Shown piece after piece: positions 34,558 to 43,378 of a stretch of DNA of 64,000 nt. The stretch is from Lysobacter lycopersici. GTDB taxonomy: Bacteria > Pseudomonadota > Gammaproteobacteria > Xanthomonadales > Xanthomonadaceae. The translations under genes were made by a program, and so were the position numbers. The number at the start of each line of letters is the position of its first letter. Position 1 is the stretch's first letter. Location: the NCBI RefSeq assembly GCF_007556775.1, contig NZ_CP041742.1:310001-374000 (forward strand), in the 5' to 3' direction. The notes under the pieces are model-generated. The model did not search any database. It saw only the letters and a program-made list of their open reading frames with translations, and was not told where the DNA came from.

Positions 34558-35225
34558 GGCAGTTTCCCGGTCGGAACGAAGCGCAGGCGGTCGCCGGGCG
34601 CGAGCAGCGATGGCGGATCGCGCGCCGGATCGAACAGCACGACCTCGGTGCGGCCGATGATGCGCCAGCCGCCAGGGCCGGGGCGCGGATAGATCCCGGC
34701 CTGTTCGCCACCGATGCCGACGCTGCCGGCTTCGACCCGCGTGCGCGGCGTTGCCAGGCGCGGCATCGACAGCGCCGGGTCGAGGCCGAGCAGGTAGGGG
34801 AACCCGGGCGCGAAGCCGAGCATCGCGACGCGGTATTCACCGTCCGCGTGGAGTTCGATCACTTGCCGGGGCGACAATCCCGCGTGTTCGGCCACCGCAT
34901 CGAGGTCGGGGCCGTGTTCGCCGCCGTAGCGCACCGGGACTTCGTGCAACGCGCCTTGCGACGATGCCGGATCGCCATCGTCCGGCGGCAATGCGTGCAA
35001 CCATGCTTCCGCATCCGCCAGCGGATCGTCGCCGTCGCATGCGGATGCGTCGACGAACAGCGCGAGGCTGGCGTAGGCAGGGACGAGGTCGCGCAGCCAC
35101 GGCGGCCGCGCCGCGTCGATGCGCGCGGCCAGCGCGTGCACGCGTGCGTTGGTATCGGCGTCGATGCCGTCGCCGAGGCGAAGCAGCAGGGCATCTTCGC
35201 CCAGCCGCATCGCGCACCAGCGCAT
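34554..35225 (-). CDS. pxpB: 5-oxoprolinase subunit B (KipI/AHS1 family)
   Basis: A 223-residue protein with the KipI/allophanate-hydrolase subunit 1 signature: LLRLGDGIDADTNARVHAL near the N terminus, EVPVRYGGEHGPDLDAVA, and FAPGFPYLLGLDPAL followed by VGIGGEQAGIYPRPGPGGW. Start ATG 35225 is used; a GTG six bases upstream (35231), overlapping the stop of the HIT gene, is equally possible given how often this genome uses GTGA overlaps. Partner of PxpA and PxpC. Confidence 0.93.
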   Translation of the reverse strand: MRWCAMRLGEDALLLRLGDGIDADTNARVHALAARIDAARPPWLRDLVPAYASLALFVDASACDGDDPLADAEAWLHALPPDDGDPASSQGALHEVPVRYGGEHGPDLDAVAEHAGLSPRQVIELHADGEYRVAMLGFAPGFPYLLGLDPALSMPRLATPRTRVEAGSVGIGGEQAGIYPRPGPGGWRIIGRTEVVLFDPARDPPSLLAPGDRLRFVPTGKLP

Positions 35226-35227
35226 GT

Positions 35228-35656
35228 TCACTTGGGCAGCCGGTCCCGCAACAGTCGCACGCGTTCGACCAGCGTTTCCGGCGGATACGGCCGCGCGGCC
35301 ACGCGTCCCCATACCGGCGCGGGCCAGGCGGGGTCGTTTTCCTCGCGCGCGATCACGTGCACGTGCAGTTGCGGCACGATGTTGCCGAGCGCGGCGACGT
35401 TGAGCTTGTGCGGGCGGAACGCATCGCGCAACAGGCACGCGGCGAGGTCGATCTCGTCGGTGAGCTGGTGGCGTTGCGCGGCGTCGAGGTCGACCAGTTC
35501 GCGCGCCTCGGCCACGCGCGGCACCAGTACCAGCCACGGATAGTTCGCGTCGTCCATCAGCCGCAGTTCGCACAGGCCCAGCGTTCCCAGCGGATGCGTC
35601 TCCGCGGCCAGTTGCGGGTGCAGTTCGTAGCGGGCGGGCGGCGCGTGGCGGCTCAT
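35228..35656 (-). CDS. HIT-family nucleotide-binding protein
   Basis: A 142-residue HIT-domain protein; the histidine triad is seen in PQLHVHVIARE near 108-118, with DANYPWLVLVPR in the first half and a C-terminal YPPETLVERV. HIT proteins hydrolyse or transfer nucleotides from phosphoanhydride or phosphoramidate compounds; the class without a named substrate fits best here. It is close to the dienelactone hydrolase gene (10 bases) and touches pxpB, so it may ride on the same transcript without belonging to the pathway. Confidence 0.88.
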   Translation of the reverse strand: MSRHAPPARYELHPQLAAETHPLGTLGLCELRLMDDANYPWLVLVPRVAEARELVDLDAAQRHQLTDEIDLAACLLRDAFRPHKLNVAALGNIVPQLHVHVIAREENDPAWPAPVWGRVAARPYPPETLVERVRLLRDRLPK

Positions 35657-35666
35657 GGCGGAATCC

Positions 35667-36335
35667 TCATCCGAGCGCGGCGGCGAAGAAGTCCAGCGTG
35701 CGGCGCAGCGCCAGCGCCGCGCTGTCGGCGTGGTAGTGCGAGGGATCGATGTCGCGGTTGAACGCATGGCCCGCGCCCGGATACACGTGCACCGGCGCCT
35801 GCGGATACGCCAGGCGGATTTTCGCGATCGATTCCGGGGGGATGCCGGCATCGTCGGCGCCGAAGTGGAACAGCATCGGCGCGCGCAGCGGTTCGCCGAG
35901 GAAATCCACCACCCGCCCGCCGTAATAGGCGACCGCCGGCAGGCCGAAACGGGTGTTGGCGAGGAAGGCGAGGGTGCCGCCCCAGCAGTATCCGACCACG
36001 CCGACCTTGTGGCCTTCGTCCTGCAACAGCTTCGCGGCCGCACCGACGATGGCAATGGCGCGATCCGTGCCGACTTCCGCGCGCAGTTCGATGCCGCGCC
36101 GCATGCCGGCGTCGTCGTAGCCGAGCTCGATGTTGCGTTCGGCCGGGTCGAACAGCGCCGGCGCGACCGCGATGTAGCCCTTGGCGGCGAAGCGGTCGGC
36201 GACGCTGCGCATGTGCGCGTTCACCCCGAAGATCTCCTGCACCACGACCAGCGCGCCCAGCGGTGCGCCTTCGGGGTCGGCGCGCCAGGCATCGGTCTTG
36301 CCTGCGGGCGTATCGATGATGATGTCGCGGCCCAT
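35667..36335 (-). CDS. Dienelactone hydrolase family protein
   Basis: A 222-residue alpha/beta hydrolase. The nucleophile is cysteine in VGYCWGGTLAF, as in dienelactone hydrolases; the acid is in the FGADDAGIP block and the histidine in YPGAGHAFNRD. The N terminus (DIIIDTPAGKTDAWRADPEGAPLGALVVVQEIFGVNAHM) is the normal family opening. No aromatic-degradation genes are near, so a general ester or lactone hydrolase is more likely than chlorocatechol breakdown. First gene of the - strand run that continues into pxp; it diverges from rimO. Confidence 0.9.
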   Translation of the reverse strand: MGRDIIIDTPAGKTDAWRADPEGAPLGALVVVQEIFGVNAHMRSVADRFAAKGYIAVAPALFDPAERNIELGYDDAGMRRGIELRAEVGTDRAIAIVGAAAKLLQDEGHKVGVVGYCWGGTLAFLANTRFGLPAVAYYGGRVVDFLGEPLRAPMLFHFGADDAGIPPESIAKIRLAYPQAPVHVYPGAGHAFNRDIDPSHYHADSAALALRRTLDFFAAALG

Positions 36336-36375
36336 GCGTCGTCTCCTCGCGGCGTGGGTCGATCCCGGCCCCGAC

Positions 36376-36381
36376 TATAAT
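36376..36381 (+). promoter_or_regulatory. -10 box of rimO
   Basis: A perfect TATAAT lies 38 bases before the rimO ATG in the divergent gap between the dienelactone hydrolase gene and rimO. No good -35 at 16-18 bases upstream. Confidence 0.5.
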
Positions 36382-36418
36382 GCGCAACCCGTAAAAAGCC
36401 GCGAAACCGGCCGCAGCC

Positions 36419-37750
36419 ATGTCCCTCGACAGCCCGAAAGTCGGATTCGTCAGCCTCGGCTGCCCCAAGGCGCTGGTCGATTCCGAGCGCATCCTCACCC
36501 AGTTGCGGGTCGAGGGTTACGACCTGGTGCAGAGCTACGACGATGCCGACGTGGTCGTGGTCAACACCTGCGGCTTCATCGACAGTGCCGTGGCCGAATC
36601 GCTGGACGCCATCGGCGAGGCCATGGCCGAGAACGGCAAGGTCATCGTCACCGGCTGCCTCGGCAAGCGCAGCGAGGTGATCCGCGAGGCGTATCCGGAC
36701 GTGCTCTCGATCAGCGGCCCGCAGGATTACGCGAGCGTGATGGAGGCGGTGCACGTCGCCTTGCCACCGAAGCACGATCCGTTCGTGGATCTCGTCCCGG
36801 ATTACGGCCTCAAGCTCACGCCGAAGCATTACGCCTACCTGAAGATTTCCGAGGGCTGCAACCACCGCTGCAGCTTCTGCATCATCCCGTCGATGCGTGG
36901 CGACCTCGTTTCGCGCCCGGTCGACGACGTGCTGCGCGAGGCCGAGAAACTGGTACGCGGCGGGGTGAAGGAACTGCTGGTCGTGTCGCAGGACACCAGC
37001 GCCTACGGCGTCGACGTGAAATACGCCGAACGCACCTGGCGCGAGAAGTCGTATCAAACCCGCATGAAGGCGTTGTGCGAAGGCCTGTCCGAACTCGGCG
37101 CGTGGACGCGGCTGCACTACGTCTATCCGTACCCGCACGTGGACGACATCATCCCGCTGATGGCGGAAGGGAAATTGCTGCCGTACCTCGATATCCCGTT
37201 CCAGCACGCCAGCCCGCGCGTGCTGAAGCTGATGAAGCGCCCCGGCGCGGTCGACAAGACGCTGGAACGCATCCAGCGTTGGCGCGGCATTTGTCCCGAA
37301 TTGACAATCCGTTCTACCTTCATCGTCGGTTTCCCCGGCGAAACCGAAGCCGAATTCGAGGAACTGCTGGATTTCCTCGACGAAGCGCAGCTCGACCGCG
37401 TCGGCGCCTTCGCCTATTCGCCGGTGGAGGGCGCGAAGGCGAACGATCTTCCCGATCCCGTCGATGAAGGCGTGAAGCAGGAACGCCTCGCGCGCTTCAT
37501 GGAAAAGCAGGCCGCGATCAGCGAAGCACGATTGGCTGCGAAAGTCGGCACGGTGCAGCAGGTGATCGTCGATGCCATCGACGGCGAACTCGCCATTGCG
37601 CGTTCGATGGCGGATGCGCCGGAGATCGACGGCCTGGTGCAGGTGCAGGACGGGCGGGAAGCCGGCTTGAAGCCTGGCGATTTCGCGTTCGTGCGGGTCA
37701 TGGGCAGCGACGAGCACGACCTGTACGGCGAAGTGGAATACAACGCCTGA
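36419..37750 (+). CDS. rimO: Ribosomal protein S12 methylthiotransferase RimO
   Basis: RimO adds a methylthio group to an aspartate of ribosomal protein S12. The 443-residue radical-SAM enzyme has the N-terminal UPF0004 domain with cysteines C15, C51 and C80 for the auxiliary cluster, the radical-SAM CNHRCSFC (C147, C151, C154), and a C-terminal TRAM domain ending in [22 protein letters not shown] near the start separates RimO from MiaB. The gene stands alone behind its own -10 box. Confidence 0.95.
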   Translation: MSLDSPKVGFVSLGCPKALVDSERILTQLRVEGYDLVQSYDDADVVVVNTCGFIDSAVAESLDAIGEAMAENGKVIVTGCLGKRSEVIREAYPDVLSISGPQDYASVMEAVHVALPPKHDPFVDLVPDYGLKLTPKHYAYLKISEGCNHRCSFCIIPSMRGDLVSRPVDDVLREAEKLVRGGVKELLVVSQDTSAYGVDVKYAERTWREKSYQTRMKALCEGLSELGAWTRLHYVYPYPHVDDIIPLMAEGKLLPYLDIPFQHASPRVLKLMKRPGAVDKTLERIQRWRGICPELTIRSTFIVGFPGETEAEFEELLDFLDEAQLDRVGAFAYSPVEGAKANDLPDPVDEGVKQERLARFMEKQAAISEARLAAKVGTVQQVIVDAIDGELAIARSMADAPEIDGLVQVQDGREAGLKPGDFAFVRVMGSDEHDLYGEVEYNA

Positions 37751-37793
37751 TCGCGGGCGCATACTCCGCGCATTTCCGAACGGGAACGTGCGC

Positions 37794-38231
37794 ATGTCCG
37801 CCGCCAGCCTCTTCACCCGCATGGCCAAGTGGGCCTCGCGCTTCACCGGCCGGCCGTTGTGCTTCGCGCTCGCGCTGCTGGTGGTGCTGGCCTGGATCGT
37901 CACCGGTCCGATCTTCCATTACAGCGATACCTGGCAACTGGTGATCAACACCGGCACCACCATCGTCACCTTCCTGATGGTGTTCCTGATCCAGAACTCG
38001 CAGAACCGCGACACCGAGGCGATCCAGCTCAAGCTGGACGAGCTGATCCGGGCGACGCGCGGCGCGCACAACGCGCTGCTGGACCTGGAGGAACTCGAGG
38101 AAAACGAGCTCGATGCGTTCCGCGGTCGCTACATCGCGCTGGCGAAGGCCGCGCGCGAATGCATGGATGACGATGAGACCGAGCGCGGTACACCCGATGT
38201 CGACGGGCTGCGTCGTCACCCGCCTGCGTAG
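37794..38231 (+). CDS. Low-affinity iron permease family protein
   Basis: A 145-residue membrane protein. Two hydrophobic helices ([45 protein letters not shown]) are followed by a cytoplasmic coiled segment with [31 protein letters not shown]. This is the pattern of the small bacterial family named after low-affinity Fe(2+) permease (Fet4-like), in which iron transport has not been shown by the sequence itself. ATG 37794 is chosen; a GTG at 37788 lies too near the ribosome site. Its last 16 bases overlap the end of greB, which is on the opposite strand. Confidence 0.85.
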   Translation: MSAASLFTRMAKWASRFTGRPLCFALALLVVLAWIVTGPIFHYSDTWQLVINTGTTIVTFLMVFLIQNSQNRDTEAIQLKLDELIRATRGAHNALLDLEELEENELDAFRGRYIALAKAARECMDDDETERGTPDVDGLRRHPPA

Positions 38232-38722
38232 CGCACGCCGACGATCGCGAAGCGCACCGCGCCGCCGGGAAGTTGCGCCTCGAATTCGTCGTCCACGCGC
38301 TTCTTCAGCATCGCGCGGGCGAGCGGGGCGTCGATGCTGATCCAGCCGCGCTGCGCATCGGTCTCGTCCGGGCCGACGATGCGGTAGGTCGCGATTTCGC
38401 CGTTGGCGACGTTCTCCACCTCGACCTCGGCGCCGAAGAACACCGCTTCGCGGTCCGTCGGCGCGTCGTCGACCACGCGCAGGGCTTGGAGCCGCTTCGA
38501 CAGGTAGCGCACGCGGCGGTCGATTTCACCGAGCTGTTTCTTGCGGTAGGTGTATTCCGCGTTCTCGGAACGGTCGCCCTCGGCCGCAGCGGCGGCCAGC
38601 GCCTTCACCACTTCCGGGCGTTTCACGCGCCACAAGTCGTCGAGTTCTGCCTTCAGGCGGTCATGGCCTGCACGCGTGATCAGTGCGGTGCTTTTCTCGC
38701 CAGGCGGACGCCAGCGCGACAT
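38216..38722 (-). CDS. greB: Transcription elongation factor GreB
   Basis: GreB rescues backtracked RNA polymerase by promoting cleavage of the transcript 3' end. The 168-residue protein has an N-terminal coiled coil (about 15-90) with [38 protein letters not shown], which is closer to GreB than to GreA, and a C-terminal FKBP-like domain with [11 protein letters not shown] and the domain end [15 protein letters not shown]. Start ATG at 38722 overlaps the stop of the upstream secreted-protein gene (TGATG). Confidence 0.93.
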   Translation of the reverse strand: MSRWRPPGEKSTALITRAGHDRLKAELDDLWRVKRPEVVKALAAAAAEGDRSENAEYTYRKKQLGEIDRRVRYLSKRLQALRVVDDAPTDREAVFFGAEVEVENVANGEIATYRIVGPDETDAQRGWISIDAPLARAMLKKRVDDEFEAQLPGGAVRFAIVGVRYAGG

Positions 38723-39249
38723 CAGCGATTCCCGCTCCCGGCATCGAAAGGAAAGGGAACTCGCCTCAGTCCGACGTTTGCATCGCGCTCATCCGCGGCC
38801 TCGCAGCTGCCGCCATCCTGGTACAGGGCACTGGCATCATCCTCGATGCGGAATCCGAACAGTTTTCCTTCGTTCCACGGGTGCTCGGGATTCGGCCCCA
38901 GCTCCGGCTGCAAAATCAGGCAGTCGCCGGCGATGACATCGTCCCACCACGTACTTTCCAGCTTCCGATTCATGGCCGGGTCTTCCGGACATTTCAGTAC
39001 CAACAAATAGGTGCGTTCGATTTCGTCGTCCCTACGCGAAAAGCGCAGATCAAGGTCGGCATCCAGGTATTCGCAGGGCTGATTTTCGCGATCAGAGTCG
39101 CGAACCTGTCCGATGTAATGGCCGGCGAGCAGATGCTGTCGTTGATCCGGCCAGCGTTGGGAACTGACGACCTCTTGCGCATGCGCCGGCCATGCGGTTG
39201 CCAGTACGGTGACCATGAAGATCGCGACGACCCGGAATCGACGGCCCAT
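38722..39249 (-). CDS. Secreted protein of unknown function upstream of greB
   Basis: A 175-residue protein I do not recognise. Residues 1-24 are a signal peptide (cleaved after AHAQ). The mature chain is acidic and has four cysteines (QPCEYL, LKCPED, GDCLIL, GSCEAA), likely two disulfides, with [24 protein letters not shown] and [18 protein letters not shown] as the most protein-like blocks. It starts 16 bases after the end of the HerA-like gene and its stop overlaps the greB start by one base, so translation of GreB is probably coupled to this exported protein. Confidence 0.78.
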   Translation of the reverse strand: MGRRFRVVAIFMVTVLATAWPAHAQEVVSSQRWPDQRQHLLAGHYIGQVRDSDRENQPCEYLDADLDLRFSRRDDEIERTYLLVLKCPEDPAMNRKLESTWWDDVIAGDCLILQPELGPNPEHPWNEGKLFGFRIEDDASALYQDGGSCEAADERDANVGLRRVPFPFDAGSGNR

Positions 39250-39264
39250 GTGTCGATCCGCCGT

Positions 39265-40794
39265 TTACTTGCGCCCACCGAAGATGCTGCCGAGCACGCC
39301 GCGCAAGATCTGCCGGCCGACCTGCGAACCGACGGTGCGCGCGGTCTGCTTGGCCATGGTCTCGATCATGCCCTGGCGGCGCTTGGTGCCGAACAGTGCG
39401 TCCTTGACCGCGCCGCCGATGCCGCCGCCTTCGTCCTGTTGCTGGGGCGAGGTAGCGCGGGCATTGCCGGCATTCGTCGCCGGAGCCTGCGCACTCGCGT
39501 CTCCGGTGCCGTGGCGCGCACTGAGTTTCTCCGCGGCGGATTCGCGGTCGATGGTCTTGTCGTACTTCGCGCCGACCGGACTGCCGGCGCGCACCTGCGC
39601 GCGTTCGGCCTCGGTGATCGCGCCCATGCGGCAACGCGGCGGCGCGACAAGGGTTTTTTCCACCGGCATCGGCACGCCCTTGTCGAGCAGCATCGATACC
39701 AGCGCCTCGCCCACGCCGAGCTGGCCGATGGCCTTCGCCACATCCAGGCTCGGGTTCGCGACGAAAGTCTCGGCCGCGGTCTTCACCGCCTTCTGGTCGC
39801 GCGGGGTGAACGCGCGCAACGCGTGCTGCACGCGATTGCCGAGCTGGCCGAGCACGTTGTCGGGCACGTCGTCGGGGAATTGCGAGCAGAAATACACGCC
39901 CACGCCCTTGGAGCGGATCAGGCGCACGACCTGCTCGATGCGCTGCTGCAGCGCCGGCGGCGCGTCGTCGAACAGCAGGTGCGCCTCGTCGAACACGAAC
40001 ACCAGCTTCGGTTTGTCGAGGTCGCCGACTTCCGGCAGGGTTTCGAACAGCTCCGACAGCAGCCACAGCAGGAAGCTGGAATATAGCCGCGGCTTGAGGA
40101 TCAACTGGTCGGCGGCGAGGATGGAGATCACGCCGCGCCCGTCCTGCGTCGTGCGCATGATGTCCGACAGTTCCAGCGCCGGTTCGGCGAAGAACGCATC
40201 GCCGCCCTGTTGTTCGATCTGCAGCAATGCGCGCTGGATCGCGCCGATCGACTGGGTGCTGACCAGCCCGTATTTCCCGGAAATGTCCTTGCGATTCTCG
40301 CTCACGTAGTTGAGCAGCGCGCGCAGGTCCTCGAGGTCGAGCAGCAGCCAGCCGTTGTCGTCGGCCAGCTTGAACACGATTTCCAGCACGCCTTCCTGGG
40401 TGTCGTTGAGTTCGAGGATGCGTCCGAGCAGGGTCGGGCCGATCTCGCTCACGGTGCCGCGCACCGGGTGCCCGAGCTTGCCGTACAGGTCCCAGAAGAT
40501 GACCGGGTTCTCCTCGTTGCGGTAATCCTTCACGCCGATCTCGGCGACGCGCTGTTGCAGTTTGTCGCTGCTCGTGCCCGCGACCGCGAGCCCGGCGACG
40601 TCGCCCTTCACGTCGGCCATGAACACCGGCACGCCGAGCCGCGAGAAGCCTTCGGCCAGCGTCATCAGCGTGACCGTCTTGCCGGTACCGGTGGCGCCGG
40701 CGACGAGGCCGTGGCGGTTGCCGTACTTCGGCAGCAGGAACACCTGTCCGCTGTCCGGAGTGGTGACGGCCTTGCCGACGAGGATGGGGTCCAT
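39265..40794 (-). CDS. HerA-like ATPase (DUF853 family)
   Basis: A 509-residue P-loop ATPase. Near the N terminus, VAGATGTGKTVTLMTL is Walker A; LVFVFDEAHLLF is Walker B; DVKGDVAGLA and YFCSQFPDDVP are family motifs. It corresponds to the YjgR/DUF853 group, related to the HerA/FtsK DNA-pumping ATPases; the E. coli member's role is not settled. The C terminus is Ala/Gly rich and ends GVLGSIFGGRK. The ATG at 40794 starts it; the frame upstream is not conserved. No NurA or defence partner is next to it, so HerA-type DNA end processing is not implied. Confidence 0.88.
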   Translation of the reverse strand: MDPILVGKAVTTPDSGQVFLLPKYGNRHGLVAGATGTGKTVTLMTLAEGFSRLGVPVFMADVKGDVAGLAVAGTSSDKLQQRVAEIGVKDYRNEENPVIFWDLYGKLGHPVRGTVSEIGPTLLGRILELNDTQEGVLEIVFKLADDNGWLLLDLEDLRALLNYVSENRKDISGKYGLVSTQSIGAIQRALLQIEQQGGDAFFAEPALELSDIMRTTQDGRGVISILAADQLILKPRLYSSFLLWLLSELFETLPEVGDLDKPKLVFVFDEAHLLFDDAPPALQQRIEQVVRLIRSKGVGVYFCSQFPDDVPDNVLGQLGNRVQHALRAFTPRDQKAVKTAAETFVANPSLDVAKAIGQLGVGEALVSMLLDKGVPMPVEKTLVAPPRCRMGAITEAERAQVRAGSPVGAKYDKTIDRESAAEKLSARHGTGDASAQAPATNAGNARATSPQQQDEGGGIGGAVKDALFGTKRRQGMIETMAKQTARTVGSQVGRQILRGVLGSIFGGRK

Positions 40795-40911
40795 GTGCTG
40801 CGGCTTCCTTGGGCGGGAAGGCGATTCTATGCGCCGCGTCACACTGCGGCGAGCGGGTTGCGGCGCTTCGCGCGGGGCGGCTACCCTGCGTTCATTCCCC
40901 GCATTTCCTCC

Positions 40912-42438
40912 ATGCCCATGCCGATTCCGTCCCATCGCCCCGCGCACGTCGTGGCGTGCCTGCTGCTTGCCGCATCGTTCGCCATTCCCGCGCTAGCCCG
41001 CGACAACAGCCGGGTGGAAGCGCTGAACCAGCGCATGGCGCAGGCGGAAACGCAGTACACGCAAGCGCTGGACGACGCCGACGCCGGCGACGAGGGCGCG
41101 AAACCGCGCGCCGACGCCGCGCTGAAGCAGATGGAATCGGTGGTGTCGGACTGCGGCCGCACCCGCGGCTGCGACCTGCAGGCGATCCTCGCCACCTACA
41201 AGCGCCTGCTCGAACGCCCGGTCGCCGACGACATGGACGACGAGGACGACGACCTCGATCCGGTCGACGTCACCGGCAACGGCGTGCCCGCGAATGCCAA
41301 CGCGGACGCATTGCTCGACGCGGACAACCGTCGCTTCGTGCAGCGCGTGCAGTTCAATCCCGCGGTGCAGGCCGGCATCCGCCGCTGGCTCACCGACATG
41401 CGCCCGGCGCTGCTCGCGAGCTACGAGAACTTCGAATACCTGAAACCGCAGATGGCGCCTGCGTTCCAGCGCGCCGGGCTGCCGGAAGCGCTGCTGTTCG
41501 GGATCATGGCCAAGGAATCCAACGGCAAGGTGCACGCGGTATCGCGCGCCGGCGCCGCGGGCCCGCTGCAATTCATGCCCTCGACCGGCCGCACCTACGG
41601 CCTCGGCAACGACGGCAGCGGCTTCGATACGCGCTACGACCCGCGTTCGGCGGCGCAGGCGGCGGCGAGCTACCTGCAGCAACGTTACCTCGAATTGAAC
41701 AACAGCATCGAACTGTCGCTGGCCGCGTACAACGGCGGCGAGGGCCGCGCGCTGCGCGTGTTCCAGTCCAGCGGCGGGCGCAGCTTCTGGGATTCGGACG
41801 TGTACGACCAGTTCCCGGCCGAAACCCGCGACTACGTGCCGATGGTCATCGCCGCGGCGTGGCTTTACCTGCATCCGCGCGAATATGGTTTGCGCTGGCC
41901 GCGCGTGTCGTCGAATCCTTCGTCGATGCGCCTGCAGCGCCCGACCTCGCTCAACGAGCTCGGCATCTGCCTCGGCAACGCGCGCTACAACGACGGCTAC
42001 CTGCGCGCGCTGCGCAACCTCAACCCGCGCTACGACGTGAACGCGCCGTTGCCCGCTGGAACGATGCTCACCGTCACCACCCGCATCGCGGGCCTGTACG
42101 GCCGTTATTGCGTGCAAGGCGAACGCGCCGACCTCGCGCGCCAGTTGATGGCCAGCGATGCGCGCACCGCGGTGGTGCAGGTCGGCGACATCGCGCCGGT
42201 GCCGGGCCCGGACTCGAACGGCGTGCCGACCACGATCGCCACCGGCAAGCCGACGGCGGCGAAGCCGAAACCGGCGAAGGCGAAAACCCATACGGTTCGC
42301 CGCGGCGAGACCCTGACCCAGGTCGCGCAGCAGTACCAGTGCGACATGCGCGAGCTGGCGAAGGCGAACGGCATCAAGCCGCCGCGCTACATGGTGCGGC
42401 CGGGGCAGAAGTTGAAGCTGGAAGGGTGCAGGAATTGA
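40912..42438 (+). CDS. Membrane-bound lytic transglycosylase (MltD-like) with LysM
   Basis: A 508-residue exported enzyme that cleaves peptidoglycan. A signal peptide takes about 1-29. An acidic coiled region (about 35-140) precedes the SLT domain, where GIMAKESNGKVHAVSRAGAAGPLQFMP carries the catalytic glutamate and the binding groove, and AYNGGEGRALRVF follows. A single C-terminal LysM module (about 462-505, with HTVRRGETLTQVAQQY and MVRPGQKLKL) binds glycan. E. coli MltD has two LysM copies. The type D repeat follows its stop codon after a few bases. Confidence 0.92.
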   Translation: MPMPIPSHRPAHVVACLLLAASFAIPALARDNSRVEALNQRMAQAETQYTQALDDADAGDEGAKPRADAALKQMESVVSDCGRTRGCDLQAILATYKRLLERPVADDMDDEDDDLDPVDVTGNGVPANANADALLDADNRRFVQRVQFNPAVQAGIRRWLTDMRPALLASYENFEYLKPQMAPAFQRAGLPEALLFGIMAKESNGKVHAVSRAGAAGPLQFMPSTGRTYGLGNDGSGFDTRYDPRSAAQAAASYLQQRYLELNNSIELSLAAYNGGEGRALRVFQSSGGRSFWDSDVYDQFPAETRDYVPMVIAAAWLYLHPREYGLRWPRVSSNPSSMRLQRPTSLNELGICLGNARYNDGYLRALRNLNPRYDVNAPLPAGTMLTVTTRIAGLYGRYCVQGERADLARQLMASDARTAVVQVGDIAPVPGPDSNGVPTTIATGKPTAAKPKPAKAKTHTVRRGETLTQVAQQYQCDMRELAKANGIKPPRYMVRPGQKLKLEGCRN

Positions 42439-42446
42439 ACCTGCTC

Positions 42447-42541
42447 TTGTAGGAGCGACGGAAGTCGCGACATCGTTATCGTCGCAACCCCGTCGCGGCT
42501 GGGTTTTCAACAGCCGAATGGCTGTTTACCCGCTCCTACAA
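42447..42541. repeat. Intergenic palindromic repeat (type D, TGTAGGAGCG family)
   Basis: Arms TTGTAGGAGCG (42447-42457) and CGCTCCTACAA (42531-42541) are perfectly inverted, spaced by 73 bases with GTCGCGAC/GTCGCGGCT inner segments. It lies between convergent genes, and its right arm overlaps the last two codons of psd, whose TAG stop (42536-42538) is part of the repeat. Confidence 0.85.
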
Positions 42542-43378
42542 AAGCTTCGCGAGTCGCTGCCCCAACTTCACCGGCATTTCCGCCACCAATTGCGGCGCGA
42601 GTTCCGCCACGCCCGGCGGCAGCAGCACGATGGCGGTGCTGCCGTAGTTGAAGCGCGCCATCTCCGCGAAGCGTTCCAGCACGATGCCGCGCCCGCGGTA
42701 GTCCTTCGTCGTCACCGGGCCGCCGTAGGGCGGGATCTCGATGCCGCCCCAGACCGTTTCCACGCCGGACACGAGCAACGCGCCGACCATCACCACGCAC
42801 ATCGGGCCGAAGTCGGTATCGAAATGGCAGGCCACGCGTTCGTTGCGCGCGAACAGGCGCGGTACCGACGCGACAGCATCGGTGCCGACGGAAAACAATC
42901 GTCCCGGCACGTGCACGGTTTCGCGCAGGGTTCCGGTCCACGGCATGTGCACGCGGTGGTAGTCGCGCGGCGAGAGGTAGACGGTGGCGAACAGGCCGTT
43001 GGCGAACGGTTCCGCCGCGGCTTCGTCGCCGAGCAGTTCCGCGGCGGTGAACGATTGGCCTTTCGCCTGGAAAATGCGGCCATCCTCGATGTTGCCGCAC
43101 TGGCTGATGCGGCCGTCGGCAGGCATCAGCAATGCGCGCGGGTCGGGATCGGGCATGCGCGCGCCGGGCTTGAGCGCGCGGGTGAAGAAGGCGTTGAACG
43201 TGGGATACGCCCGTGGATCGGATTCCGCGGCTTCGGACAGATCCACGCCGAATTTCGCGACCACCGTGTCGATCAATCGTTGCGAAATCGCCGGGCTCGA
43301 CGAGTACGCGAGTTTCCGTGCCAGCGACGACAACGCGCGATGCGGCAATACGTACGTCAGTGCGGTCAGCGGACTCAA
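42536..43378 (-). CDS. psd: Phosphatidylserine decarboxylase proenzyme
   Basis: Psd makes phosphatidylethanolamine in the inner membrane. TTG at 43378, overlapping the upstream gene's stop (TTGA), gives 280 residues and puts [12 protein letters not shown] at the N terminus as in related proteins. [56 protein letters not shown] and [10 protein letters not shown] are all family blocks. The self-cleavage site that forms the pyruvoyl group is in the C-terminal [15 protein letters not shown] (Gly-Ser). Its last codons and stop come from the type D repeat. Confidence 0.92.
   Translation of the reverse strand: MSPLTALTYVLPHRALSSLARKLAYSSSPAISQRLIDTVVAKFGVDLSEAAESDPRAYPTFNAFFTRALKPGARMPDPDPRALLMPADGRISQCGNIEDGRIFQAKGQSFTAAELLGDEAAAEPFANGLFATVYLSPRDYHRVHMPWTGTLRETVHVPGRLFSVGTDAVASVPRLFARNERVACHFDTDFGPMCVVMVGALLVSGVETVWGGIEIPPYGGPVTTKDYRGRGIVLERFAEMARFNYGSTAIVLLPPGVAELAPQLVAEMPVKLGQRLAKLL

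Noticed and set aside
31048-34692. 1200-codon open frame on the + strand opposite pxpA, DUF885 and pxpC
   Set aside because: It spans three well-supported genes on the other strand, and its composition (Arg, Ala, Gly, Val, Gln) is that of a reading-frame shadow.
33583-35225. Urea carboxylase/allophanate hydrolase function
   Set aside because: The KipI/KipA-type pair is next to pxpA and pcp and lacks a biotin carboxylase or amidase partner, so 5-oxoprolinase is the better reading.
39265-40794. Defence-type HerA-nuclease system
   Set aside because: The ATPase matches the DUF853/YjgR group; no NurA, Sir2 or DUF4297 nuclease partner is adjacent.
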